This document shows positions 20,036 to 31,222 of a stretch of DNA of 64,000 bases, piece after piece. The stretch comes from Lithobates sylvaticus (lineage: Eukaryota; Chordata; Amphibia; Anura; Ranidae): positions 236,611,713 through 236,675,712 of the forward strand of contig CM053027.1 of the NCBI GenBank assembly GCA_028564925.1, written 5' to 3'. The position numbers were made by a program, and so were the translations under genes. Each line of letters opens with the position of its first letter. Within the stretch, counting starts at the first letter, position 1. The notes under the pieces were generated by a model. The model made no database searches. It had not been told where the DNA came from and worked only from the letters and a program-made list of their open reading frames with translations.

Positions 20036-22979
20036 CTCTCGTCTCAATGTCATCAGTCACTCCTTCCCTAGACCCACCATGTCCTCCTGAGGAGTCCCCC
20101 GAACTGTTTGACCACAGTGTTGGGTACATGCTCCAGGAGGATACCCAGCGTTTTGAAGGCTCTGATGATGATACCCAGCTAGAGGAAGGCAGTAGCATGA
20201 GCGCAGAGAGAGGGGATTCTCAAGGACAGCAATCTGGCGGTCATGTTCCACCAGCTGCAGCATACTGCCAGGTTTGCTCCAGTGGTGAAGAGGGAGGGGA
20301 TGATGAGGTCACTGACTCCACGTGGGTGCCTGATAGGAGAGAGGAGGAGGACGAGGAGGAGGCACATCTCCAATGAGGCAGGATGCCCTCTGGGGGCCAG
20401 CTTAAGGGCAGCACACCGACTGAAGCACATCGCAGAGCTCCGCCTGTGCAGGGCGCTGCCTCTGTGCGTTATTACAAAAGTTCTTTGGTGTGGGCTTTTT
20501 TTGAGACCAGTGCATCAGATTGCACCGCTGCTATTTGCAACATATGTATCAAGCGTATCTCACGTGGCCAATACATCAGCCGCTTGGGCACCACAAGCAT
20601 GACCAGACATATGTTGACCTGCCATGCAGCTCATTGGCAAGCGTACCTTAAAGATCCACACCAAAGAACAAAGCGGACCTCTCCTTGCTCCTCATCAGCT
20701 GGGATCTCCAACCCCACTATACCTTCAGTCCTCTCTCAAAGCTGCACTGAGAGGAATGAAGGTGTAGAATTAGGTGTGTCACAGCCTTGCCGGCACTTTG
20801 CTAGCAGTACACCAACGTCCGATTGTAGCAGGCAAATTTCCCTGCCCCAGCTGCTGGACCGTCGAAAGAAGTTCACTCCCAGCCATCCACATGCCCAGCG
20901 GTTGAATGCTAGCTTGGCTAAATTGCTAGCACTTCAACTGCTGCCTTTTCAGTTGGCAGACTCGGCCCCCTTCCGTGAGTTTGTGCAATGTGCGGTTCCT
21001 CAGTGGCAGGTTCCCAAACGCCACTTTTTCTCATGGAAGGCGATTCCGGCTCTCTACCGGCATGTGGAAGGCAATCTCCATGCCTCGCTGGACAGGGCGG
21101 TCAGCGGTAAGGTGCATATTACCGCTGACTCATGGTCCAGCAGGCATGGACAGGGACGTTACCTGTCTTTCACGGCCCATTGGGTCACTCTTTTGGCAGC
21201 TGGGAAGGATGCAGGACAATATGCAGTAGTGTTGGAGGTTGTTCCGCCACCACACCTCCAAAATGCTACTACTGGTTGTGACACACCTCTCTCGTCCACC
21301 CCCTCCTCTTCTTCTTCCTCCATGGCCTCTTCCTGTGCTTTGTCCTCAGAACCAGCAGTGCTCCATAGGTGTTCAAGGCAAACAGATGCCATGCCGTGCT
21401 TGCGCTGGTGTGTTTGGGGTACCGGAGCCACACTGGGGCAGAGGTTCTGTCAGCTCTGCAGGGGCAGGCCGAGAGGTGGTTGACACCACGCCAGCTTAAG
21501 CCAAGAATGGTGGTTTGCGACAATGGCACCAACCTCCTCTCCGCCCTGCGACATGTGCCCTGTATGGCTCACGTCCTTAACCTGGTGGTGCAGCGGTTCT
21601 TGGGCAGGTACCCAGGCTTACAGGATGTCCTGAGGTAGGCCAGGAAAGTCTGTGTGCATTTCCGCCGATCATATAATGCCAGTGCTCGGCTGGCTGAGCT
21701 GCAAAAGGAGTTGAACCTGCCCAAGAACCGCCTTATATGTCACATGCCCACCAGGTGGAACTCAACATTGGCCATGCTGCAGCGACTGCACACGCAGCAG
21801 AGGGCCATCAATGAGTACCTGTGCGACTACGGCACCAGGCCAGGGTCAGGGGAGCTCGGATTTTTTTCACCACGCCAGTGGAGCATGATCAGGGATGCAT
21901 GCACTGTCCTGTCACCATTTGAGGAGGCCACGAGGATGGTGATCAGTGACACTGTACCTCTTGTCCACCTGTTGGAGCATACGCTGCGTGGAATAATGGA
22001 CAGGGCACTTGAGGCAGAACAGAGGCAGGAAGAGGAGGACTTCCTTGCCTCTCAAGGCCACCTTTATCCAGACAGTGTTCCTTCTGTCCCACCCATCACA
22101 CAGGAAGAGGATGAGGAGGAGGAGGATTGTGTCAGCATGGAGGTGGTGCCTGGCACTCAGCATCAGCAGCAGCAGTCTTTTAGGGATGATTTACAGTCCC
22201 ATGAAACCGGTGGACTTGTACGTGGCTGGGAGGAGGTGGCTGCGGATCATGTCGTCCTTAGTGACCCAGAGGACTCCGGACCGAATGCCTCAGCTAACCT
22301 ACGCTGCATGGCATCCCTGATCCTGCAAAGCCTGCGGAAGGATCCTCGTACTCTTCGGATCAAGGAGAGGGACCATTACTGGCTGGCCACTCTCCTTGAT
22401 CCACGGTACAAGGGTAAGGTTGCGGACCTTATCTTGCTGTCGCAGAGGGAGCAGAGGATTAGAAATCTCAGGGAGGCCTTGCAGAAAGGTCTGTGCAAGG
22501 CGTTCCCAGAGAGGTTACAAACTCCTGGTCCTGGACAACGAATTGCTGAGGCTTCAGTCAGTAGCAGAAGGAGCGGTGGAGAAGGTGGCCATCTGACCGA
22601 TGCGTTCAGACAATTTTTTAGTCCGCAGCCCCGAGGTATGATCGGTTCCAGCAACCATCGCCAGCGTCTGATATACATGGTGCAGGAATACCTAGGGGCA
22701 AGGTCAGACTTGGACACCTTTCCCACCGAAAATCCTCTGGCTTACTGGGTCTTGAGGATGGATCACTGGCCAGAGCTTGCACAGTATGCAATTGAGCTAC
22801 TGGCCTGTCCTGCATCCAGCGTTCTTTCAGAAAGCACATTCAGTGCTGCTGGAGGCTTTGTCACCGATCACAGGGTGCGCCTGTCCACCGACTCGGTTGA
22901 TCGACTGATCTTCATAAAGATGAATCAATCTTGGATCACCACCAGCTACCAGGCACCTGAAGCTGATGTAACAGAATAA
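20036..22979 (+). pseudogene. hAT transposase copy C, main part, decayed
   Basis: Continues the gene split by copy B. It keeps the BED finger region (CNIC, then HMLTCH), HITADSW, the CMAH block, PTRW and the C-terminal dimerisation block, but with SESTFSAAGG where copy B has SERTFSAAGG. The reading frame is lost near 20360 (inside the acidic tract) and near 21370, and an in-frame stop occurs at about 21636 where copy B reads Gln. The remaining frame 21654-22979 (441 aa) ends at the same place as the intact gene. It cannot make a full transposase. It is visibly more diverged from A and B than they are from each other. Confidence 0.9.
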
Positions 22980-23089
22980 TTTATTTTGAAATGCCACATC
23001 CCTTCAAGACTGCCTATGCTGATGCTGAGTGACTGTCCTGTTATGTTGACTGACTATCCTCTTCCTCCTCAATGATCCAGATGATAGCT

Positions 23090-23600
23090 TGGAAGAACAT
23101 TTTTGTTCCTGGGTGCCACCACCAGTGGTTAAGGCCCAATTTTTCAGCCCCTGTTTAACAGGGGCGTGTAATTACAATTTTTTATGCAATGCTTTACAAC
23201 AGGTCTCATTGCTGTGCTCCAAGTACATTATCTGTGAGGGGTTGCAGTGTTGTGGCACCAGCACCAGTGGCTTAAGCCCAATTGTTCAGCCCCTGTTTAA
23301 CAGGGGCATGTAATTACAATTTTTTATGCAATGCTTTCCAACAGGTCTCATTGCTGTGCTCCAAGTACAGTATCTGTGAGGGGTTGCAGTGTTGTGGCAC
23401 CAGCACCAGTGGCTAAGGCCCAATTTTTCAGCCCCTGTTTAACAGGGGCATGTAATTACAATTTTTTATGCAATGCTTTGCAACAGGTCTCATTGCTGTG
23501 CTCCAAGTACAGTATCTGTGAGGGGTTGCAGTGTTGTGGCACCAGCACCAGTGCCTAAGGCCCAATTTTAGAGCCTCTGTTTAACAGGGGTGTGTAATTA
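23090..23600 (+). repeat. 3' tandem array of hAT copy C, ~147-bp unit, 4 copies
   Basis: Diverged version of the array in copies A and B; the units start near 23112, 23264, 23408 and 23551. The palindrome GCCCCTGTTTAACAGGGGC is kept in the first three, while flanking bases drift. Confidence 0.85.
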
Positions 23601-23990
23601 CAAATCTTGATCTAATAATTCACAGCAGGGCCCATTCCTGCGCCCACCAAGAGTAACTGTGACGGGCTTACAGTGTTGTGGCAACACCATCCACCACCAC
23701 CAGCACCACCACCACCAAAGGCCCAATTTTTCTGCCCCTATTCAACAGGGGCATGCAATTACAATTCTTGATCTAATAATTCACAGCAAGGCCCATTCCT
23801 GCGCCAACCAAGACTAACTGTGAGGGCTTACAGTGTTGTAGCACCAGCACCACCACCAAAGGCCCAATTTTTCCTACCACTGTTCAACATTGGCATGTAA
23901 TTACAATTCCTGATATAATAGTTCACAGCAAGGCGTTCCAGCGCCCACCAAGAGTAACTGTGAGGGCTTACAGTGTTGTGGCAACACCAA
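23601..23990 (+). repeat. second 3' array of hAT copy C, 3 copies
   Basis: Three units marked by ATTCACAGCAGGGCCC-like text near 23620, 23782 and 23925, diverged from the four units in A and B. Confidence 0.8.
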
Positions 23991-24408
23991 CATCTAAGGG
24001 GCAAATTTATGCAGAGTATATACGGCAGGCCCCTACTTTCAAACATCCAACTTACAAACGACTCCTACTTGCAAACGGAAGGAGACAACAGGAAGTGAGA
24101 GGAAATCTACCCCTAGGAAGAGAAATTCTATCCTGTAAGAGTTAATATGGGAAAAAGGTGTCTCCTCTCTACTGATGCTTTATCACCAATCCTTGTTTCA
24201 ATAAAAACCGCACTTTTCCAAAAACATTTGTCATTGGGACGGAAAGTGAGGTGAAATGTTCTGACAGCAATACAAATGTTACAGGGGTGATAACCCTTCC
24301 CTATGTTCTCCAAAAAGCTTAAAAATAGATTTTTTGACTGCAGCTACACTTAAAAATGTACCTGTTCCAAATTACAAACAGATTCTACTTAAGAACAAAC
24401 CTACAGTC

Positions 24409-25079
24409 TAGACATGTGCGATTAGTTTCGTACAAATTGGAAATTCGTACAAATTTTTCGAAATTCGTACATTCGTACGTATCCGAATTACGAATTTTAC
24501 GAATATGAATTCTGTACGAAATACGAAATTTCGTTTACGAATTTCGGATACAAATTATCCGAATCCAAACTACCAAATGATGAATTTCAACTAATATGAA
24601 AGAAATTATAGCGGATATAACAAATGATTCGAATGAATTCGAGATTCAGTATAACGAATATCGACACTCTACGAATAATAACGAATTATCCAAAAATGTA
24701 TTAACGTTACATAACACATAAGTCTATTGTTCACCAATCACTCAGAGGAAGTACGAAATATGAAATTTTGTATTCGTAAACAAATTTCGGATTTCGTACT
24801 TCCTCTGAGTGATTGGTGAACAATAGACAATAGACTTGTGTTACTTATGTAACGTCAATACGTTTTCGGATAATCCGTTATTGTTCGTAGAGTGTCGATA
24901 ATCGTAACAATTCGTAACGATTCGTAACGATATTAACGATTTGTAACAATTTGTACGAAATTCGTATTTCGTACGAATCCAAATTAAATTTTGTACACGA
25001 ATTATGAATTGCAATTTTTTTTTTATACGAAACGGAACGGAACGAAACAAAACAAATTTTTTGACGGCTCCCATGTATA
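24409..25079. mobile_element. fold-back hAT MITE inside copy C, 671 bp
   Basis: Starts TAGACATGTGCG and ends CTCCCATGTATA; the ends are inverted repeats (TA.ACATG.G). It is flanked by a perfect duplication CTACAGTC (24401-24408 and 25080-25087), which marks it as a hAT-type insertion. The whole body is a long imperfect inverted repeat centred near 24765, rich in TTCGTAC motifs, with no coding capacity. It has landed in the 3' region of copy C; copies A and B lack it. Confidence 0.88.
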
Positions 25080-25732
25080 CTACAGTCCCTGTCTTGTTTG
25101 CACCGCCTGCATACTGCTGTTCAGAGTATATAGGGTTTTAGGTATAGGGTTTTATTTTGGGTGCAAGGTTCCCCTTAATATCCATACAAGACCCAAAGGG
25201 GCTCGTAATGTGCTGGGGTGGGGGGGGGGGTGATGGGGTAGCCATGCCATTTTTATCAAAGATTTTCATCCATATTGCCAGGACAAGACATGACATTAAA
25301 GCCGCAAGCAGTTTTAAATGGCTTTTTTTCCTTTACAAATGTCATTTTGTGCAGGGACAGTTCTAAATACGGGGAAACACATGCCACTTCACAGGCATAC
25401 ATTAGACACCCCCCAGGTACGATATTTAAAGGAATATTTCACATTTTTTTCCACTTTATGCATCATTAAAATGCTCCAGAAAAAACGGCCGTTTTTAAAA
25501 CTTCTTTTTGCATTGAAACATGGCCCCTGGGGCAGGACCCGGGTCCCCAAACCCTTTTTAGGACAATAACATGCATATTGGCCGTTATAATTAGCACTTT
25601 AGATTTCGAATGTTCGCGTCCATTGTAACTAATAGGGTTCTAACGTTCGGACTTTCGGTCCGTTCACAGGTTATGGTGCGAACCGAACCGCGAACCGAAC
25701 CGCGGGGTGTTCGGCTCATCCCTATTCTTCCT

Positions 25733-26760
25733 AATTGATGCCCTCCAATCCCTTTATAAATTTTGTTGCCCTTTTTTGTACTCTCTCCCACACCAGCACA
25801 TCCCTTCTTAGGACTGGTGACCAGAACTGGACAAAACACTACCAGATGTGGTCTAACCAAAGTTTTATAAAGTGGCAGGATTATAGTTCTATCTCTGGAG
25901 TATATCCCCTTTTTTATGCATGCTAAAATTCTGACGGCTTTGGTAGCTGCAGCTGGACATTGCATGTCTGTCTTCTACTAGAACCCCTAGATCTTTCTCC
26001 AGCCTTGATTTCCCCAGAGGTTCTCCCCCTAGTGAGTAGTTTGCATTTATGTTTTTAGCCCCCAAGTGCATTACTTTACATTTCTCCACATTAAACCTCA
26101 TTTGCCATGCAGTTGCCCACCCTATTATTTTGTTCAGGTCTTCCTGTAACATTTCTATATCCTGCTGTGAAGTTATTTCCCTGCTTATTTTTGTGTCGTC
26201 TACATTGAGCTATGCATCCCATCGAGATTAAGATATGTATCCCATCCTCTTTACCATTTAATAAATTAAACAGAATTGGTGCCAAGACAGAGCCTTAGGG
26301 TACCCTACTTACCACTCCAGACCAGACTGAGTACAGACTGAGTACTGACTGAGTACACGTTATTTATCACTACCCTTTGGACATGCCCCTGTAACCAGCT
26401 TTCTAAGCACAAACCCTATGGTCCATGCCTGCAGATGCGTTTATGGGGGACTGTATCGAATGCTTTTGAAAAGCATTTTCTTCAGCAAATTCTTGGATAT
26501 AGTCCCTTATCATCCCCTCCAATAATTTACCTACTATTGATGTTAGGCTGACTGCCCTGTAGTTTTCAGGAATTTGTCTCTTTTGCACTTTTTTGAATAT
26601 TGGTACCACATTGGCTTTTCTCCAATCAGCTGGTACAATTCCTGTCAGTATGCTGTCCAGAAAGATTAGGAACAATGGTCTAGCTATAACCTGACTGAGT
26701 TATTTGAGGACTCTCGGGTGTAAGCCATCTGGTCTTGGCGATTTATTTGTGTTAAGCTTA
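25733..26760 (-). mobile_element. CR1-like LINE, reverse transcriptase and 3' region (outer part of nest)
   Basis: Continuation of 8979-9047 after hAT copy C. Read on the minus strand, the segment near 26675-26420 gives WRKANVVPIFKKV and NYRAVSLTSIVGKLLE, typical of the CR1/L2 reverse transcriptase, and 26152-25920 gives WQMRFNVEKCKVMHLG and LEKDLGVLVED, the C-terminal part of the same domain. The catalytic FADD region between them is missing or unrecognisable and stops are frequent. This is a 5'-truncated, inactive LINE copy. Confidence 0.88.
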
Positions 26761-26761
26761 T

Positions 26762-27497
26762 GTAGCGGTTCCCCTGTGGGGTTGCTGAGTGTATTAGTTC
26801 CACCGGTCACCCTGCACAGCCCAACATTCACTTCCAGTCACTCCCCACTGAACATTGAACAGCTTGTTTTTGTTATTTTGAGGGGATTTACCTTGGATGG
26901 GGTAAAGGGAACATGGGATGCCCAGATAATTAAAATGGATGAAAAAGATATTTGAAATCTGTATTAGTCTCTTAGGAACTCGATACTCCTCCAGCACATC
27001 ACATATGAGTCACTTATGCTTCCTCTACTGCATAATGATTGATTCCTGGCACAGCTACCACATGGTTAGCCCTCACTCTGAATAAAGCTAAACAGTTAAT
27101 TATTTGCCATTCACTGGCAGGGGTCTTCAGTTCCATTTGGTGTAGCAACCAATACCAACTAAAAAGAGTCTCTTTGTGCTAGCTGTGTTTTAGGTGGACT
27201 ACTGATCCCAGAAAGTCCTGTGCAGACTCTACCAACCCTCCTGGCTGCAGCAGCCTGTCTCAAACGCCAACAACATCACAGTCTCTCCCTCTGGCTCTAT
27301 ATCCACCCCTGGCATGTCTCTCCCATGTCTTCTGACTGTGCCTGTCACTCACCGAACCACAGATGGATCCCTCCTGATGATTTACCCAGCAATGTTCCCC
27401 ACTGCCCTTCTCCTGCTCCTGTTCGGGACATCCCTCGTTTGGGTTGTATGGAGGGGTTCCTTCCCTGGCTCAAGGACACCCCCCTAGACAAGGAGGC
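26762..27497. other. dispersed repeat of unknown class
   Basis: No gene is recognised. The text from GTAGCGGTTCCCC (26763) to about 26935, including CTTGTTTTTGTTATTTTGAG and CTTGGATGGGG, resembles 50340-50530, so it belongs to a dispersed family. The rest (27000-27497) is anonymous. I cannot tell whether it is part of a retroelement terminal repeat. Confidence 0.5.
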
Positions 27498-27974
27498 TCC
27501 TTCAAATGGAATGGTTTAGATCAAAGCATATTCATGTGTTAGAAAGTGAAAGTCCAGACATAAATCCAATTGAGAATCTGTGACAAGACTTGAAAAGTGC
27601 TGTTCACAGATGCTCTCCATCCAATCTCTATAACAGCTTGATCTATTTTGCAAAGAATAGGCAAAAATGTCACTCTCTAGTGCAAAGCTGGTAAAGACAT
27701 ACCCCAAAAAGACTTGCAGCTGTAATTGCAGCGGAAAGTGGTACTAAAAAGTATTGAGGGGGGGTCTGAATACAAATGCATGCCACACCTTTCACATGTT
27801 TATTTGTAAAAAAAAACTGAAAACTATTTATCATTTTCCTTCCACTTCACAATGATGTGCCACTTTGTGTTGGTCTATCACATAAAATCCCATTAAAATA
27901 CAGTTCAATTTTTGGTTGTAACATGACGAAATGTGGAAAATGTCAAGGGGTATGAATACTTTTTCAAGGCACTG
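27498..27974 (+). mobile_element. Tc1-like transposon, 3' half
   Basis: Contains the end of a Tc1 transposase, visible as degenerate coding text for AATCCAATTGAGAATCTGTG (the NPIENLW region), then a 3' end TATGAATACTTTTTCAAGGC ACTG followed by the TA target. The 5' half and the catalytic Asp residues upstream are absent. The remaining transposase text is interrupted. Inactive relic. Confidence 0.85.
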
Positions 27975-28255
27975 TATTCTACAGCACCTTGGCCTATATA
28001 CTGTTGTAAAAATTTCAATGAACATTTCTACCGACAAAAAACAAATAAAAAAATATGACCTGGACAGTAAGTGGATGTAAATAGATCCACCTACAATTAA
28101 GTAATACTTTATTCCACGACTTAGACAATGGTTTGCTCCTGCAAAATGTATGACTTACTGATATATGTTATTTTAAATGTATAACAATAATGTAAAGTAT
28201 CACCAGGGGCATTGGTAGGATTTTGTGACATCCTTGGGCACCCCAAGGAGAGTAA

Positions 28256-28648
28256 GGCCCCTTTCACACTGGGACGGTTTGCAGGCACAATTGCTGTTGC
28301 TGTGTCTCCAGTGTGAAAGTCCGAGGGCTTTCACACTGGAGCTGTGCGCTTGCAGGACGCTGAAAAATGTCCTGCAAGCCGCATCTTTGGTGCGCTGTAG
28401 GAGCGGTGTATTTACCGCTCCAAAAACGCCCCCTCCCATTGAAAACAATGGGGCAGCGCTCCGAACCCACCCGCAAAGCACCGCTGGAGCGGCGCTTTGC
28501 GGGCGGTATTAACCTTTTTTCGGCCGCTCACGGGGGGTAAAACCGCCCGCTAGCGGCCGAAATGCGCTGCTAAAACATCAGTAAAGCGGCGCTAAATATA
28601 GCGCCGCTTTACCGCCAGCGCACCCAGCGCCCCAGTGTGAAACTAGCC
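28256..28648. mobile_element. PIF/Harbinger-like MITE, 393 bp
   Basis: Ends GGCCCCTTTCACACTGGGACG and CGCCCCAGTGTGAAACTAGCC are inverted repeats, flanked by TAA (28253-28255 and 28649-28651), the 3-bp duplication typical of PIF/Harbinger. The interior is GC-rich with several short inverted repeats (GCGGCGCTTTG, TAGCGCCGCTTTA). No coding capacity. Confidence 0.85.
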
Positions 28649-28651
28649 TAA

Positions 28652-30387
28652 TTAATGAGGTTTGTGTAACATACTGCAGTTAACAGTGTAGGCCAAATTA
28701 TGTTAACGGGAAGATGCTTAAAGGGATATGGCTAAATAAAACCTGCGCCTTTATGTACTCATAAAATATGCTTCAGTTGCTGTTCCACAAGAACAAGTCT
28801 CACATACATGTATCAAACTCAGCAGAAATAATGTTTAAAAATTAAGCACTTCCATTACATATGTGTTTCTGCACACTGAAAATAGAGGTAACTCATCCTT
28901 GAACCTGCCTAAAAAAAAAAAAAAGAACAGTTAAACTTAAAATAGTCAGGCGCTGTTTAGTATCCAGTAACCACGTAATATATATTATAAAATATAGTTC
29001 ATAGAGTGCAGTAGTCTAGTAAGTGCCTGGGCCAGGGGTGTACAATACAAAAATTGCAAGGAACTGTAATACATATGCACACGTGCTAAACTCAGTGCTG
29101 GGTTTAGGAGTACATAATGCATAGACTGCAAGGGTCAGGAGTATGCAATGCATAAAATGCACAAAATGATAAGAGTGCAGTGGTCAGCAAGCAATACTTT
29201 TCCCCACTTTCCCCTCTCAGTTAAATACCCCCCCCCCCCCAAAACTAGACCCTCTTCCCAGTACAAATCCCCCCTCTGCTAACTGCCCCCCTCCCAAAAA
29301 TCTTCAAAAAGCCCCCACCCAAATCTCCCTGTCAGCTCAATTCCTCTTTCTTACAGTGCAAATCCAGCGCCCAAAATAAATCCCCCCCCCCCCCCAAAAA
29401 AATTCCCAAATCATATACTCACCAAATCCTGTCTCCCAGCAAAAATCATCATCGTTTCACTGCGCTTGCTTTAATCACTTCAAGTCCAGGACATTATTAA
29501 ACAGCCTAAGGACACAAAGTGGTTAAACATCCACAGATTCCAGATCTGTATTAAGAGTTTGATAAAATATCAATTAAGGTTAACAAAAAACACTCTAAAA
29601 CCACAATAGCATGCTGCAGACGCAAGTTTTATCCTGCAATAACAATGAAAATGCTATATTTCAGAGACAATTGCAACACAAATAGCACAGTGGCTGGAGA
29701 GTATGTAAGCAGCTTGATTGAGTGTGATATAATAGGGAAGTGCTGGGACAAGGTCATCCAGTGCCCAAGGTGAAAATGTTAAACTGTGCCTCCCAATAAT
29801 AATAACCTCCAGTTCATGTGCAAAGGATTGCAATAGCAACCTCCCCTCCATTGGTGGTTAGTGGTAGTGCTATTTAACCCTTCCTTGGTGGTCAGTGGCA
29901 ATGCTGGTAAACCTGCCTTAACCCCCTTCCTGCACTGGTGGTCAGCATTAGCAATGTTAATTTACCCCCTTCTCCCTGCATTGCACATCAGTAGTCAGTG
30001 GCAGTGTTAATTAGCTCACCCTCTGAATTGGTGGTCAGTGGCATCAATAATTAAAACCTAGGGCAGCGATTTTATGAACTGAAGAATTAAGAAGAAATCA
30101 AGCTTTTAAAGAAGACAAAGTTGCAAACATTAGCTGCTAGGATTGCTAATAAAATGTTAGGGTTTAAGCCCTTCCTGCCCAGCTACGGTATCCTTTTAAA
30201 AGGGTCTTTATGCTCAGGGGGAGAGAAGGGCTGGATGATCATGTGATTAATGTGATTGTCTGTCACATGATTGGGAGCTGTCCTGCCAGCTCCAGATCAT
30301 TAGCGGAGACAGAGCTGTCTTTATGTAGTACAGAAAATATAGGTGTTTTATATGCCAATAATTGTCTTTCTTCAAAGTCTAAACCAG
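28652..30387. other. anonymous DNA with homopolymer runs, no gene
   Basis: C-runs at about 29230-29241 and 29383-29395, an A-run near 28910-28924, and a decayed tandem array at about 29850-30050 whose unit contains GGTGGTCAGTGGCA. The short frames seen have no domain. Confidence 0.6.
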
Positions 30388-30390
30388 TTA

Positions 30391-30792
30391 GCCCCCGTAC
30401 ACACGGTGGGAAATTCCGACCACAAAAGCCGTCCGATTTTTTCCAACGGATTTTGTCCGAAACTGGTGTTGCATACACACGGTCGGACAAAGTTGTCAGA
30501 AAATCTGATCGTTCCGAATGTGGTGACGTTCGCTGCGTACTACGGAACTACGTAGAGGCTAGTAGCCAATAGCTTTGGTCTCGTAATTTAATCTGAGCAT
30601 GCGTGGCACTTTGTCCGTCGGAATTCCCTACACACTGAAAAAGTCAGATCGGATTTTATTGTTGGAAAATTTGAGATCCTGCTTTTTTTCCGACGGAAAA
30701 AGCCCGCTAGAACCCACACACGATCGGATTTTCCGACAACATAATCCGATCTGACTTTCTCCATCGGAATATCCGACCGTGTGTATGGGGCA
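30391..30792. mobile_element. PIF/Harbinger-like MITE with long inverted ends, 402 bp
   Basis: Ends GCCCCCGTACACACGG and CCGTGTGTATGGGGCA are inverted repeats, flanked by TTA on both sides (30388-30390 and 30793-30795). Much of the element is inverted repeat built from TCCGAC motifs. A related but different copy starts at 63659. The open frame at 30210-30572 crosses its edge and is not a gene. Confidence 0.8.
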
Positions 30793-30805
30793 TTATAGTT
30801 TTGTT

Positions 30806-31090
30806 GCGTTATTTAGTATATAAGTGCCTGTCCTTAAACCTGGGGGTTAAAGCAAAATATGTTCCTGGTAAGGAAAATGGGGTAGCTAATGCTATCTCTA
30901 GATTTCAAATGAATCGTTTTTTCCAGCTATTTCCGGAAGCAGACGGGAGTGGAACTGCATGCCCCCAGCAGCTTTGGAAAATAATTTATTCATGGACAAC
31001 ATTATCAATTCCTTGGCGCCTTCTACGTGGTCTGGTTACAAGACTGCATGGTGGCTATGGCTGTCTTTTCTTAATTCTCACTTTTCTATA
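30806..31090 (+). mobile_element. DIRS-type retrotransposon fossil (RNase H end and recombinase start)
   Basis: The translated text AKYVPGKENGVANAISRFQ, and a following stretch with INSLAPSTWSGYKTAW, resemble the end of the RNase H domain and the start of the tyrosine recombinase of DIRS elements. Only about 285 bp of what would be an element of several kb is present. It is a short, broken, probably old fossil, with no terminal repeats visible. Confidence 0.7.
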
Positions 31091-31222
31091 AGGACCCTCC
31101 AAAGAGAGACACAAGTACCCCCCGGTACAGCGGGACTTACAAGGCGAACAAGGAAAAACCTTATTTAATAAAATGTAATTTATTTGAAAAATATATTTTT
31201 TCTAAAAATATGTATGAAATAC

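Larger units (their letters stand above)
9048..25724 (+). mobile_element. hAT DNA transposon, copy C (older, carries two insertions)
   Basis: Starts TAGAGATAAGCCC and ends GGCTCATCCCTA. The flanking octamers TTCTTCGT (9040-9047) and TTCTTCCT (25725-25732) match at 7 of 8 bases. The element keeps the family plan: hairpin-rich 5' end, TATA box, leader minisatellite, transposase, 3' arrays and a conserved 3' tail. It is interrupted by copy B at 10087-20027 and by a MITE at 24409-25079. Without these and the duplicated octamers it would be about 6 kb. Its transposase is decayed, so it is older than copies A and B. Confidence 0.92.

Noticed and set aside
30210-30572. 120-aa frame
   Set aside because: It runs from flanking DNA into a Harbinger-like MITE with inverted ends and shows no domain.
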